Origin: Paenibacillus taichungensis
GTDB taxonomy: Bacteria > Bacillota > Bacilli > Paenibacillales > Paenibacillaceae
Reading direction: 5' to 3'
Assembly (NCBI RefSeq): GCF_003287275.1
Contig: NZ_QEVW01000005.1
Location: forward strand, 806,001-870,000
Length of the DNA stretch: 64,000 nucleotides
Part shown: positions 36,089 through 45,557 of the stretch, piece by piece
Layout: every line of letters begins with the position of its first letter
Numbering within the stretch: the first letter of the stretch is position 1
Program-made: the position numbers and the translations under genes
The notes under the pieces: generated by a model
Told to the model about the DNA's origin: nothing
The model's input: the letters and a program-made list of their open reading frames with translations, nothing else
The model's database searches: none

Positions 36089-37708
36089 ATGTCAAAGGCC
36101 ATCTCCATCTTCGATACGACTTTACGTGACGGCACACAAGGGGAGGGAGTCAGCTTATCGGCAGATGACAAGCTCAAAATTGCCAAGAAGCTCGATGACC
36201 TGGGTGCTCATTATATTGAAGGCGGAATTCCAGGCAGCAACACCAAGGACATTGAGTTTTTCAAAAGAGTTAAGGAACTGAATCTGAACGCGAAGGTTGT
36301 CGCTTTTGGCAGTACACGTCGTAAAGGCAGCATCGCCAGTGAAGATGCCAACTTGAAGCGCATGATCGAATCCGGTGCTCAGGCAGCGACTCTGGTAGGC
36401 AAGTCGTGGGATTTCCACGTGCACACTGCTTTGCAGACCACTTTGGAAGAAAACCTGTCCATGATCTACGACTCCATTGCTTATCTGAAACAAAACGGTA
36501 TGGAAGTCATTTTTGATGCAGAGCATTTCTTCGATGGATTTAAGCACAATCCAGAATATGCACAGGCTGTATTGACCAAAGCCCATGAAGCTGGAGCAGA
36601 CTGGCTTGTGATGTGTGACACCAACGGTGGAACGATGCCGCATGAGGTGTACGAGATCGTATCTACACTCGCTGGACGGCTTCCGCAAGCCCATCTGGGC
36701 ATTCATACACATAATGACTGTGAACTTGCTGTAGCCAATACCTTAAGCGCAGTACAAGCTGGTGCCAGACAGGTTCAAGGTACAATGAACGGGTATGGAG
36801 AGCGATGTGGCAACGCCAATCTGGCTTCGATTATCCCTAACCTGCAACTGAAGCTTGGATATGAATGCGTTTCTGAGGATTCGATGAGACAGCTCACGAA
36901 TGTTGCCCGTTATGTTAGTGAGATTGCCAACGTAAATATGCCAATCAACCAGCCTTATGTCGGAAATGCTGCTTTCGCTCACAAGGGCGGTATTCACGTC
37001 TCTGCCATCCTTCGTGATTCCCGGACCTACGAACACATCGTTCCTGAGTTGGTTGGTAATAAACAACGTGTGCTCGTCTCCGAACTGGCCGGACAAAGTA
37101 ACATTGTGTCCAAAGCACAGGAACTGGGTCTTGAATTCGATCCAAGCAGTGCCAACTCACGTCAGATCATTGAGAAAATCAAAGATCTGGAACATCAGGG
37201 TTATCAGTTCGAAGGCGCCGATGCCTCTCTTGAATTGTTGATCCGAGAAGCCAACGGTGACATGAAAGAATTGTTTACCTTTGAATCGTTCAAGATGCTT
37301 GTTGAAAAAGCGGCTGGAAAGTCTGTTGTTTCGGAAGCCTTTGTTAAACTTAACGTAGGCGGAACAAGTGCGTATACCGCAGCTGAAGGCAATGGTCCGG
37401 TCAACGCACTGGATAACGCACTTCGGAAAGCACTTGTGCAATACTTCCCTTCCCTTGCCAACATGCATCTGTCCGACTATAAAGTACGTGTTCTGGATGA
37501 AAAAGATGCTACTGCCGCGAAAGTTCGTGTATTAATTGAATCCAAAAACACAGAAAACACATGGAATACGGTCGGTGTATCCGAGAACGTGATTGAAGCG
37601 AGCTGGGAAGCTCTCGTACACAGTTTCCGTTATGCCCTTCTTCAGGAAAAATTGCAGGACGAGCCTGATGTAGTCAATATTCCAGCTCACGGTCTAAGCA
37701 ACCATTAA
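36089..37708 (+). CDS. cimA: (R)-citramalate synthase
   Basis: A 539-residue enzyme condensing pyruvate with acetyl-CoA to citramalate, giving a threonine-independent route to isoleucine. The catalytic barrel starts with IFDTTLRDGTQGEGVSLS, carries the metal ligands in GIHTHNDC and the signature NGYGERCGNANL. The C-terminal third is a LeuA-type regulatory dimerisation domain. The TQGEGVSLS loop and the HVHTALQTT segment fit the citramalate subgroup better than isopropylmalate or homocitrate synthase. ATG 36089 has AAAGGAGG 7 bp upstream. It is monocistronic, with a terminator 20 bp after the stop. Confidence 0.93.
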   Translation: MSKAISIFDTTLRDGTQGEGVSLSADDKLKIAKKLDDLGAHYIEGGIPGSNTKDIEFFKRVKELNLNAKVVAFGSTRRKGSIASEDANLKRMIESGAQAATLVGKSWDFHVHTALQTTLEENLSMIYDSIAYLKQNGMEVIFDAEHFFDGFKHNPEYAQAVLTKAHEAGADWLVMCDTNGGTMPHEVYEIVSTLAGRLPQAHLGIHTHNDCELAVANTLSAVQAGARQVQGTMNGYGERCGNANLASIIPNLQLKLGYECVSEDSMRQLTNVARYVSEIANVNMPINQPYVGNAAFAHKGGIHVSAILRDSRTYEHIVPELVGNKQRVLVSELAGQSNIVSKAQELGLEFDPSSANSRQIIEKIKDLEHQGYQFEGADASLELLIREANGDMKELFTFESFKMLVEKAAGKSVVSEAFVKLNVGGTSAYTAAEGNGPVNALDNALRKALVQYFPSLANMHLSDYKVRVLDEKDATAAKVRVLIESKNTENTWNTVGVSENVIEASWEALVHSFRYALLQEKLQDEPDVVNIPAHGLSNH

Positions 37709-37723
37709 TGCATATTTCCCGGA

Positions 37724-37772
37724 AAATAAAAAAGCGCCTGACTCCAAAAAACATTGGAAGACAGGCGCTTTT
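37724..37772. terminator. Two-way intrinsic terminator between cimA and the TlpA-like gene
   Basis: AAAAGCGCCTG pairs with CAGGCGCTTTT and is flanked by A- and T-rich tracts on both sides. Confidence 0.85.
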
Positions 37773-37801
37773 GCTTCTGACTTGGCTAGCTTCTTGCTTG
37801 G

Positions 37802-38353
37802 TTAATCCACAATTAACTCCTTGATTTTTCGCTCCAACTCTTTCTCTGGCAAAATCCCCAAGATAATTTCCTGAACGACTCCTCGGGAATCAATCAGTAC
37901 ATTCGTCGGAAAAGCTAAACCGTTATATTTGGCATATGCTGTTCCGTCTTCATCAAGCAGAATAGGGAACATCAGTTTGTATTCATCTACAAAAGCTTTG
38001 GCATCCTTGATTTTATCGTACGTGGTTACATTCACACCATAGAGGTCCAGTTTATCCTTGTATTTTGCTGCCAATGTATTGAGCGCTGGAGCTTCCTGCT
38101 TGCACGGTTCACACCAGGATGCCCAGAAACTGACGAAGATGGCCTTTTCCTTGGCTCCGCCTACAGAGTAGGTTTTTCCATCCATAGCTCGCAAAGAGAA
38201 CGCTGGTGCCAGTAAACCCGCTTTCGGGCCCGTCTCCGTGGGCATCGGCTCCTCTTGCTTAAACACGGCTGCGATTCCGTTGTCTGCATTTTGAGCCAAA
38301 GCAATGCCCACCAGCAATACAACACCCAGCAGTATGTATATATTTCGTTTCAT
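37802..38353 (-). CDS. TlpA/ResA-like thiol-disulfide oxidoreductase
   Basis: A 183-residue protein with one N-terminal membrane helix (about 4-20) and an extracytoplasmic thioredoxin fold of the AhpC/TSA-redoxin type. The site is SFWASWCEPCKQEAP (CEPC, as in ResA) and the cis-Pro is in LAFPTNVLID. ResA-type proteins reduce apocytochrome c or spore-coat disulfides. The start is ATG 38353, with GGGTGG 6 bp upstream. No cytochrome maturation gene is adjacent. Confidence 0.92.
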   Translation of the reverse strand: MKRNIYILLGVVLLVGIALAQNADNGIAAVFKQEEPMPTETGPKAGLLAPAFSLRAMDGKTYSVGGAKEKAIFVSFWASWCEPCKQEAPALNTLAAKYKDKLDLYGVNVTTYDKIKDAKAFVDEYKLMFPILLDEDGTAYAKYNGLAFPTNVLIDSRGVVQEIILGILPEKELERKIKELIVD

Positions 38354-38537
38354 GACCAGCCACCCTTTTGTATATTCAAACATATTGAGATTTACGTCCT
38401 TCTAACATGTGAGATATTTCAAGCTCTCTCTCATATTGTACCCTTTTCCTTTAAAATTTTACAATCCGGGTCACACAAAATAAAATAAAAAAGGACTCCT
38501 GCCGAAGCAAGAGCCAAAGAGAGAGGGGTGAATACAA

Positions 38538-39026
38538 ATGGCAGCACTTCACGGGCAGCAAAACACCTTCTACATCCCTTCCTCCGTAGAGCAGGAGATG
38601 TCTAAGTACATGTTCGCTTCGCTGCCATTGGAAGCCTGCGGGGTTGTGCTGGGTGAAGCCGCAGCGGGCGGCATACGAATCAGTCGGTTTCAGCCCATTC
38701 GTAACGTAGCGCCTGACCCGCTGCACCATTTCGCATTGGAAGATGCAGAATGGATCCGATGTGTGTTCAATGAGCCGCAACTTATCGGGCTCTTTCACTC
38801 CCACCCTAGATCCACTCCCGTACCTTCCAATGAGGATCTGCGAAACCTACCGATTTTCGCTGGACTACTCCAGGTCTATTTTATAGGCTCACCAGATTTT
38901 ACAGCTGACACACAATCAAAGATGCTTCTAAATGGTTTTCAAATTCATTCAAATGTTGCTTCAAGCGTTAGAATGAGCCATGTCCAACCATACAGCTTAC
39001 AGCTCGCCCGGCTATGCGTGACTTAA
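38538..39026 (+). CDS. JAMM/MPN+ metalloprotease domain protein
   Basis: A 162-residue, single-domain protein. LIGLFHSHPRSTPVPSNED at about 88-106 fits the JAMM zinc motif HxHx7SxxD exactly, with the upstream Glu in PLEACGVVLGE. Bacterial members cleave isopeptide or C-terminal peptide bonds, often to activate sulfur-carrier proteins. No ThiS/MoaD partner is adjacent. ATG 38538 has GAGAGGGG about 7 bp upstream. The last 15 bp overlap the end of the convergent exonuclease gene. Confidence 0.88.
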   Translation: MAALHGQQNTFYIPSSVEQEMSKYMFASLPLEACGVVLGEAAAGGIRISRFQPIRNVAPDPLHHFALEDAEWIRCVFNEPQLIGLFHSHPRSTPVPSNEDLRNLPIFAGLLQVYFIGSPDFTADTQSKMLLNGFQIHSNVASSVRMSHVQPYSLQLARLCVT

Positions 39027-39749
39027 CTGAGTGTATAGATCACCCAATGTTTCTACATTTTTGCGAGACATATCCTCCAGATAACAGGACCATAGCTGCG
39101 CAGTCATTTTAGCGTCCTCCAAAGCGTGGTGGCGCCCATAGATGGGAATGCCTTTGGATTCCAGCAATTCATCCAGTCCATAACCAGGTCTACTCGGCTC
39201 AAGCCAACGTGCCAGCATCATCGTATCAATGAGCCGGTGCGTTAACCTTACTTTGGATGTCCGCCACAATGCCGCATTCAGAAAAGCCCGATCATGCGCG
39301 CTTGCATGGGCAACCAGTACACTTCCGCCAACAAAAGACATGAAGTCATGCAAGCCTTCCAGGAGTGACGGAGCCTCTATGGTCATTTCCTGTGTAATTC
39401 CCGTCAGTTCGGTAATGTGTTCCGGAACGGACACTTTGGACTGAACCAACGTGTAGAACTGCTCATTCTCCAGCATCACACCCCCATTAATACGCACCGC
39501 CCCAAAGGAAAGGATCTCATCCCCATGCTGGGGAGAGAAGCCCGTCGTTTCCAGATCGAATACAACTGCATTCAATTCGTTCAAGGGCGTGTGCAACACC
39601 TCGGGTCTGCGCTGTTCTCTCATCATCGAACGGATAAACGCCATATGTTGCGCCGTAGGGGCTCCCATTATGGAAGCGATGGCGGAAGGAACCCCTCCCT
39701 GGCGCAGCGAATTCCAGAATCCAGTATTGCCCCTTGCCGGCTCTCTCAT
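39012..39749 (-). CDS. DEDDh-type 3'-5' exonuclease (DnaQ-like)
   Basis: A 245-residue protein. After about 60 N-terminal residues comes the exonuclease fold. ExoI is VFDLETTGFSP, ExoII is the HASAHDRAFLNAALW helix, and ExoIII is the GRHHALEDAKMTAQLW segment with the catalytic His and Asp. Such proteins proofread DNA or degrade RNA ends. ATG 39749 overlaps the stop of the DUF294 gene by ATGA, with AAAGGAG 6 bp upstream, so it is coupled to that gene. DnaQ/DUF294 pairs are a known bacterial arrangement whose purpose is unclear to me. Confidence 0.93.
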   Translation of the reverse strand: MREPARGNTGFWNSLRQGGVPSAIASIMGAPTAQHMAFIRSMMREQRRPEVLHTPLNELNAVVFDLETTGFSPQHGDEILSFGAVRINGGVMLENEQFYTLVQSKVSVPEHITELTGITQEMTIEAPSLLEGLHDFMSFVGGSVLVAHASAHDRAFLNAALWRTSKVRLTHRLIDTMMLARWLEPSRPGYGLDELLESKGIPIYGRHHALEDAKMTAQLWSCYLEDMSRKNVETLGDLYTQLSHA

Positions 39750-40834
39750 GGACGTCTCCTTTCTGCAAAACGAAGTTGTCTTTGCAGCGCACGATGTACT
39801 CGCCGCACCAACCCTAACGTATCCCGGAGTTCATAAAGCATTTGTTTTTCCTTCAACTGTTTCTCATTCAGGTAACCACCGCTATGCTGCAACCCTTGTT
39901 TGACCACAATGGGTGTACTGCGTCGCAGCTTCAAAGCCGTCATAAATGCACGCTGAGCTGCGTCCAGCAGAGTAAGTGGAACTGCTTCGAGTGCGACCAA
40001 CCTCTGAATCCGCTTGAGTGTGGACGTTTCTTTGATACCATGCTGCAAAGCCAGAAAACGCGCACTGTTCACTAGCGGAATATATAAGCCATATTTCACA
40101 TCAAATCCACCCGCATGTTCACCAAATCGTTCGGTCACTACCCTTCCGAGGATGTTCAGTGTCGCCTTGTGTTTAACGGTATTGCGCAGCACGGCATCGG
40201 AAAGCTCAGGAACCGATCTGAACCCTTCGTAAAATGCATAAATCCATTCCTCCGCAAGCTCAGGCTCACCCGCAACAAAACGCATGTCAGAAGCAATAAT
40301 TAGATTGCGAACCGGCTCCCAGGACAGGTCCGATCCCCATGCTTTCAGTTGTTCCTTCCATGATTCCAGTGTTTTTCTCCATAAAGGCTCTGAACACATC
40401 ACTTTACCTTCACATTTGGCGTAACCAAGTGCCTCCAACATGTCAGTCATTCGAAGTCCGAGTTCGGCAAAATATGCCTCTTTTCCCTCATGTGGGATAT
40501 CACTGATAATCATGCCATTATCCTGATCACTCCATAACGTCGCTTCTTGCCTGCCGGAACTGCCAAAAACGATAAAGGCATAGGGGACGGGAGGACGGCC
40601 TAAGCCTTCCTCTACCATCCCCTGGATGCATAACTCCACTGCCCGCCGAGCAATCCGGTCATGCAGTTCATTTACCGTCTGGTACCATTCAATCGGCGAC
40701 AAGGAAGCGGACAACAGTTCCTGGAGCTCATTCTGCAATATCACACGCGCCTGGCGCAGTTCTTGAGAAGATGCCGCACCATCTATTCCCTGATAGGACC
40801 AGGATTGATTTATATACGGGATGGGTTCCATCAT
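39746..40834 (-). CDS. DUF294 GlnD-like nucleotidyltransferase
   Basis: A 362-residue cytoplasmic protein. The nucleotidyltransferase motif FGSSGRQEATLWSDQDNG at about 105-122 has the G-S-S-G-R and D-x-D of the GlnD/GlnE type. A helical N-terminus precedes it, and a C-terminal DUF294_C-type helical domain follows (NILGRVVTERFGEHAG onward). It has no CBS pair, unlike many relatives, and no HD or ACT domains. ATG 40834 has AAGGAGG 6 bp upstream. It is 39 bp from the ammonium transporter and probably in the same transcript, which suggests a nitrogen-signalling role; this is inference. Confidence 0.88.
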   Translation of the reverse strand: MMEPIPYINQSWSYQGIDGAASSQELRQARVILQNELQELLSASLSPIEWYQTVNELHDRIARRAVELCIQGMVEEGLGRPPVPYAFIVFGSSGRQEATLWSDQDNGMIISDIPHEGKEAYFAELGLRMTDMLEALGYAKCEGKVMCSEPLWRKTLESWKEQLKAWGSDLSWEPVRNLIIASDMRFVAGEPELAEEWIYAFYEGFRSVPELSDAVLRNTVKHKATLNILGRVVTERFGEHAGGFDVKYGLYIPLVNSARFLALQHGIKETSTLKRIQRLVALEAVPLTLLDAAQRAFMTALKLRRSTPIVVKQGLQHSGGYLNEKQLKEKQMLYELRDTLGLVRRVHRALQRQLRFAERRRP

Positions 40835-40873
40835 GTCCAGCCTCCTTGAAGCATGATTCAGCAATCATTCCTC

Positions 40874-42274
40874 TTAGGAGCTGAACGTACCGCCATTGGA
40901 TTTAGTTTCTACATTCTTCATTTGTTCAGGGTACCCGTAAGTACCATGCTCACTTAAATCCAGACCCATCGTTTCTTCTTCTTCCGTTACCCGGATTCCC
41001 ATGACAGCTTTCATACCACCAAGAATAATGAAGGACATAATCAGTACGAAGGCAAATGCGCCTGCCAGACCCAAAAGCTGAACGCCCAGTTGGTGGAAAC
41101 CACCACCGTAGAATAGACCCGCTTGACCTACGCCTGCATTCTCAGCGAGTTCCGGTGTTGCGAACAAACCTGTGGAGATCGCTCCCCACATACCGGCAAT
41201 ACCGTGTACAGAGAAAGCATAGATTGGATCATCAATTCCTTTACGTTCAAAGAATTGAGCAGTAAAGAATGTGATAATACCTGCCAGAGCACCAATAACC
41301 AGCGCTGCCCATGGTTCTACGAAAGCACAAGCACCTGTGATGGCAACGAGTGCCGCAAGCACGCCGTTCAGCATACTAGGAATATCGGATTTACCCAATA
41401 CAGCCCATGAGATCAACAGTGCCGCAACACCACCAGCAGCCGCAGCTACGTTTGTAGTCAATGCAACATAACCGAAGAATCCATCACCCATGGCAGATAA
41501 TGTACTACCTGGGTTGAAACCGAACCATCCAATCCAAAGGATAATTACACCGAGTACGGAGTAAACTTGGTTATGACCTGGAATGATGTTAGGTTTACCA
41601 TCTTTGTTATATTTTCCGATACGCGGCTTCAACAAGATGGTAGCTACCAGTGCAGCAGTTGCACCCGTCAAGTGGACAACCGTTGAACCTGCAAAGTCTT
41701 GCATACCAAGCTCAGCCAACCAGCCGCCGCCCCATACCCAGTGAGCAACAACCGGATACATGATAATGGTATACAGCGTACCGAAAACGATATATACACT
41801 CATCTTTGCACGTTCAGCCATACCACCACAGGCAATGGCCAGGGATACTGCTGCAAAGGCAAGGTGGAATACAAACTTAATTGTTAGCGGAACATCAGAG
41901 AAGGCCAATGATTCGAACGAAGCCGCCATTCCGTCCCCACTCAGGAAAAATCCAGTTGTTCCGAAGAAACTGTTACCATTACCGAAACCAAGACCGAAGC
42001 CAAGAGCCCAGAAGGCAATAACCGATATTCCCAATGTCAGGATTGTTTTACCCGCAATATGTCCTGCGTTTTTCATTCGAGTCGAACCTGCTTCAAGTAA
42101 AGCAAATCCCCCTTGCATCAGGAAAACCAGCACAACAGCCAGAAACGTAAAGGCTGAGTTCAGACCGCTTTGAAGTTCGATGTTAGTCGGCCCCTCCGCA
42201 GCTGCAAATGCGCTGACCGGAAAAGCCAATAAAGTAAGCATTATTAACACCGAAACCAACCATTTCTTTCTCAT
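40874..42274 (-). CDS. amt: Ammonium transporter (Amt family)
   Basis: A 466-residue protein with a cleavable-looking signal sequence (to FAAAEG) and eleven predicted membrane helices. The pore signatures are visible: the paired-His region in HLTGATAALVATILL and in HGIAGMWGAISTGLF, and DDPIYAFSVHGIAG with the second conserved His. It takes up ammonium as NH3 after deprotonation. ATG 42274 has GGGAGTGG just upstream. No glnK (PII) gene is adjacent, which is unusual for amt; the neighbour downstream is the GlnD-like enzyme. Nitrogen control by TnrA/GlnR is likely, but no operator was identified. Confidence 0.96.
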   Translation of the reverse strand: MRKKWLVSVLIMLTLLAFPVSAFAAAEGPTNIELQSGLNSAFTFLAVVLVFLMQGGFALLEAGSTRMKNAGHIAGKTILTLGISVIAFWALGFGLGFGNGNSFFGTTGFFLSGDGMAASFESLAFSDVPLTIKFVFHLAFAAVSLAIACGGMAERAKMSVYIVFGTLYTIIMYPVVAHWVWGGGWLAELGMQDFAGSTVVHLTGATAALVATILLKPRIGKYNKDGKPNIIPGHNQVYSVLGVIILWIGWFGFNPGSTLSAMGDGFFGYVALTTNVAAAAGGVAALLISWAVLGKSDIPSMLNGVLAALVAITGACAFVEPWAALVIGALAGIITFFTAQFFERKGIDDPIYAFSVHGIAGMWGAISTGLFATPELAENAGVGQAGLFYGGGFHQLGVQLLGLAGAFAFVLIMSFIILGGMKAVMGIRVTEEEETMGLDLSEHGTYGYPEQMKNVETKSNGGTFSS

Positions 42275-42628
42275 ATACCCCACTCCCTCTTATGTTAAGT
42301 TTCTTCACATATCGTGAAACTCTTAATGCCATTATAAGCAGAAGACAGGAAAGTTGACAAGAGTATTTTCAGCAAAAATGAAAAATATTTCTGGGAATAA
42401 AGTCTTACGTCTTTTTCTTGCACTTAAGTACATATTCATGTCCTATGAGCACATAGATATAGAAACGCAACCTGACAGCCGTCAAAGCGTAACGTTTGAC
42501 TGTATGGTTAAAGATCATGTATCATAACTAATAGTAAGAAAAAAATTGGGCGGGTTATGCAAAGCCGCAACTGGAATCTACAATTCCCTACATTTGAACT
42601 TGCAAGCGAGGTGAATATCATTGGGGAT
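42275..42628. other. Divergent promoter region between amt and the MerR gene
   Basis: About 350 bp, AT-rich. It must hold the promoters of both divergent genes. I saw no clear GlnR/TnrA palindrome (TGTNAN7TNACA) and no small gene. A TATGTACTTAAGTGCAAG-like inverted stretch near 42420-42432 is too short to name. Confidence 0.4.
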
Positions 42629-43057
42629 ATGAAATTGTTTCGGATTGGCGAACTTGCCAAAACTGCAGGTGTGAGCGAACGGACGATTGATTATTACACA
42701 AAGCTCGGTCTCATCGCTCCTGAAGAGCGCACAGAAAAAAACTATCGTCTTTATAGTAATGAAACTTTAACCAGGCTCGAACGTATTGTACACATGAAAC
42801 AAGAGAAGTATAGTCTCGACGAGATTAAGCAATCTCTTGAGAAGTGGAGTATGGTGAGCACGGAAGAACAGGTTGCCAGCAAACTGACAACATTGGAGCT
42901 CCATGTGCAACAGCTTGAGCGAGAGGTAAATGAGCTTAAACCGCTGCTAGGCGAGATGAAACCTGTACAAGCACGTAAGATGATGGCCGGACTGCTCGCC
43001 AAAAGTGCTGGTACGATGGAAGCCTTGAAGATCTTGCTTGAGAACACCATGATGTAG
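42629..43057 (+). CDS. MerR-family transcriptional regulator
   Basis: A 142-residue regulator. The winged helix-turn-helix is at the N-terminus (FRIGELAKTAGVSERTIDYY, then a wing with NYRLYSNETL), followed by a coiled coil for dimerisation (about 80-115). No cysteines for metal binding are seen, and the C-terminal part is short. The start is taken at ATG 42629, where homology begins; the frame is open 24 codons upstream, and the ribosome binding site is not decisive. It lies 29 bp upstream of yugP and may be co-transcribed. Confidence 0.87.
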   Translation: MKLFRIGELAKTAGVSERTIDYYTKLGLIAPEERTEKNYRLYSNETLTRLERIVHMKQEKYSLDEIKQSLEKWSMVSTEEQVASKLTTLELHVQQLEREVNELKPLLGEMKPVQARKMMAGLLAKSAGTMEALKILLENTMM

Positions 43058-43086
43058 CTTATTATTTTGAAAGCGGAGGAATGAAT

Positions 43087-43767
43087 ATGAGTTTTAATAA
43101 CGGTATGTTCGTTTTGATCATTATCGCCTTTGTGCTATCCTTGTGGGCGCAATTTCGCGTTAAGAGTACCTTCAACCGTTGGTCAGATGTTAAAAACCTA
43201 AATGGAATGACCGGGTATGATGCTGCCCGTCACATGCTGGACTCTAATGGCCTACACGACGTTCCTATTGAGCCCGTGCGTGGAGCACTCTCCGATCACT
43301 ACGATCCAATCAATCGTGTCGTGAGGTTGTCTGAGCCTGTATATTATGAAAATTCAATCTCGGCTGTCTCTGTTGCATGTCACGAAGTTGGCCATGCAAT
43401 CCAGCATAAGGAAAGTTATCCGATGTTGGCACTACGTCACCGGATTTTCCCAATCGTCAATTTCGCATCCGGACTTGCACCCTTCTTGCTCATTGCCGGA
43501 ATCATCTTTAATGCAATGAACTTAGTCGGCATTGGTATTATTTTCTTCTCCGTAACTGTTGCATTCCAGCTCATTACGTTGCCGGTTGAGTTTAATGCAA
43601 GCAACCGCGCAAGAGAGATTATGGTATCGGAAGGTTATATCCGTAATGAAGAAGAAAGAGGCGTTGCCAAAGTACTCAACGCCGCAGCATTGACCTATGT
43701 AGCAGCAGCACTTATCTCCTTGCTGGAACTGATTCGTTACATCGGAATTTTTAATAGCCGGGACTAA
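43087..43767 (+). CDS. yugP: YugP-family membrane zinc metallopeptidase
   Basis: A 226-residue integral membrane protein with one N-terminal and about three C-terminal helices. The zinc site HEVGHAIQH near 100 is the HExxH motif, with the preceding SVAC. YugP proteins belong to the neutral zinc metallopeptidase class; the substrate is unknown. The start is the second of two nearby ATGs (43087), 7 bp after GGAGG. It follows the MerR gene closely and ends at a two-way terminator. Confidence 0.9.
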   Translation: MSFNNGMFVLIIIAFVLSLWAQFRVKSTFNRWSDVKNLNGMTGYDAARHMLDSNGLHDVPIEPVRGALSDHYDPINRVVRLSEPVYYENSISAVSVACHEVGHAIQHKESYPMLALRHRIFPIVNFASGLAPFLLIAGIIFNAMNLVGIGIIFFSVTVAFQLITLPVEFNASNRAREIMVSEGYIRNEEERGVAKVLNAAALTYVAAALISLLELIRYIGIFNSRD

Positions 43768-43784
43768 TTGAATACACAAACAAA

Positions 43785-43825
43785 AAACAATACCCCACCG
43801 TTAATCGGATGGGGTATTGTTTTGC
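43785..43825. terminator. Two-way intrinsic terminator
   Basis: AACAATACCCCA pairs with TGGGGTATTGTT, with A and T runs on both sides. It serves the converging yugP and LysR-type genes; the minus-strand gene ends inside it. Confidence 0.85.
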
Positions 43826-44712
43826 TGTAAACCAAAATAATTAAGCAAAAATGAACGAAATGACTGCGCAACAAGCGGAAGCTTGTCATCTGCACGATGG
43901 ATCAACCCGATTGTACGCGTCACTTTTGGATGAGAAATGGCTACATGCGCCGGTTGCAGCGGATTCGTCTGGAAAAGTGCCATTTCCGGCAACAAACTCA
44001 CACCCATGCCAGCGGCAACCAGTCCACGAATGGTATCAGTCTCTTCACCCTCAAAAGCAATCTTGGGCGTAAACCCGGCTTCAAGGCACGCGTGCCAAAC
44101 AATCGGACGCAAAGAATAGCCTTTACTGAATAATACAAACTTATCATCTTTAAGCTGTTCTAACGCAATACTCTCTTCACCGGCCAATGGATGATTAGGC
44201 GGAAGGATTGCATGCAGTTCTTCCGTAAGCACAATGTCTCCATCCACCTGGTCGTGTTTCTCCGGAAATGGAGATATGAACGCCAAGTCCACTTCAGCCG
44301 ATAACACATCACGAATGAGCGTCGGGAACATGCCCTGCTTGAATCTGAATTTAACGTTAGGATAACGCTGACGGAACGCTGCTACAACCGAAGGAATCAA
44401 GTGAATACCGAGACTATGAGGAAAACCGATACGAATTTCACCATGCTCCGGGTCGAGAAACTCATGAACCTCCCCGACCGCTTTGTCCAGATCTTTTAAT
44501 ATGCCTTCAACCCGTTTGCAAAAGAGCTGCCCAACTGCGGTCAACTGCAGATTTCGCCCTTTTTGCATAAAGAGGTCCACTCCCAGTTCTTCCTCCAGCT
44601 GATGAATCTGACGACTCACTGCAGACTGCGCTACGTGCAATTCCTCCGCCGCCTGCGTAACATGCTCCTTCTGTGCCACTTTCAAAAAGTAATGCAACTG
44701 TCTTAATTCCAC
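43801..44712 (-). CDS. LysR-family regulator, GltC-like
   Basis: A 303-residue regulator. The N-terminal helix-turn-helix (VTQAAEELHVAQSAVSRQIHQLEEELG) and the whole length resemble B. subtilis GltC, for example HVAQSAVSRQI, EHGEIRIGFPHSLG and GLVAAGMGVSLLPE. GltC activates glutamate synthase genes, but no gltAB is in this window, so the target is uncertain. The start is GTG 44712 (VELRQLHYF), which matches where GltC begins; TTG 44730 is an alternative. Confidence 0.9.
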   Translation of the reverse strand: MELRQLHYFLKVAQKEHVTQAAEELHVAQSAVSRQIHQLEEELGVDLFMQKGRNLQLTAVGQLFCKRVEGILKDLDKAVGEVHEFLDPEHGEIRIGFPHSLGIHLIPSVVAAFRQRYPNVKFRFKQGMFPTLIRDVLSAEVDLAFISPFPEKHDQVDGDIVLTEELHAILPPNHPLAGEESIALEQLKDDKFVLFSKGYSLRPIVWHACLEAGFTPKIAFEGEETDTIRGLVAAGMGVSLLPEMALFQTNPLQPAHVAISHPKVTRTIGLIHRADDKLPLVAQSFRSFLLNYFGLQQNNTPSD

Positions 44713-44782
44713 TGCCCCTGATCTCTCCAATCTGCTATACCCTACTTATCCTTGATTGCATTCCGTCTTCAGATCAAACCGA

Positions 44783-45409
44783 CTACTGCTTAAAGCTACG
44801 AGGTTTCCACAAGCGGATGAGAAGTCCATAAATGAAAAATCCACCTAACAACCCACCCAAATGCGCCATCCAGTTAATGCCTGTCATCGCAAAGGAAAAA
44901 ATAATTCCGAATACAAGCAGTGTATACAACGTTTTACGTGAAGTTTCGTCCATCATTGTCCGCTGGAACAAAGCCACATACAGAAACGCACCATAGATTG
45001 CATAGATTGCTCCTGAAGCACCCACTGAAATTGTCGTTGCTCCAACCGAGTTATACCACGCAACAGCCAGAATGTTGCCCAAGATGCCTCCCCCCAAGTA
45101 CAACACACCATATCTTACCGAACCAAGTAACCGTTCCATTGGTGGTGCAAATACAATGAGAGCAAAGCTGTTAAACAACAAATGGCTGAAACCAGCATGC
45201 AGGAACATCGAGGTAATGTAACGCCACCATTCTGCTGCAAATAATTCATGGTTAACAAGAGCTCCAAACTTAAGCAGCGTCATACTGTTAGTGGAACCGC
45301 CGTTCAAACTCAACACAATAAACATAACAACATTGGCAATTAAAAGAATCGACGTCAAAGGGAAAAATTTTAAATAACTTTTCCAGTTCTCATACCTTAT
45401 AAATATCAT
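44783..45409 (-). CDS. Rhomboid-family intramembrane serine protease
   Basis: A 208-residue protein with six membrane helices. HAGFSHLLFN lies in the second helix region, the catalytic Ser is in VGASGAIYAIYG (GASG) and the catalytic His in NWMAHLGGLLGG. It cleaves transmembrane segments of other proteins. The length corresponds to the minimal six-helix core with no extra domain. ATG 45409 has only a weak ribosome binding site, so the start is approximate. Confidence 0.93.
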   Translation of the reverse strand: MIFIRYENWKSYLKFFPLTSILLIANVVMFIVLSLNGGSTNSMTLLKFGALVNHELFAAEWWRYITSMFLHAGFSHLLFNSFALIVFAPPMERLLGSVRYGVLYLGGGILGNILAVAWYNSVGATTISVGASGAIYAIYGAFLYVALFQRTMMDETSRKTLYTLLVFGIIFSFAMTGINWMAHLGGLLGGFFIYGLLIRLWKPRSFKQ

Positions 45410-45557
45410 ACGTTTCTGCTTTCACTCCACCCTGTTCAGATCGGCCTTTAAGTCTGACCCATTCTAATAATCCTTCGTCCGAATTGGACAATGCCTTTCA
45501 TAAAAGATTATAATGGATTTTGGCACGGATCACCAACTTATAAGGAGGAACATTATT

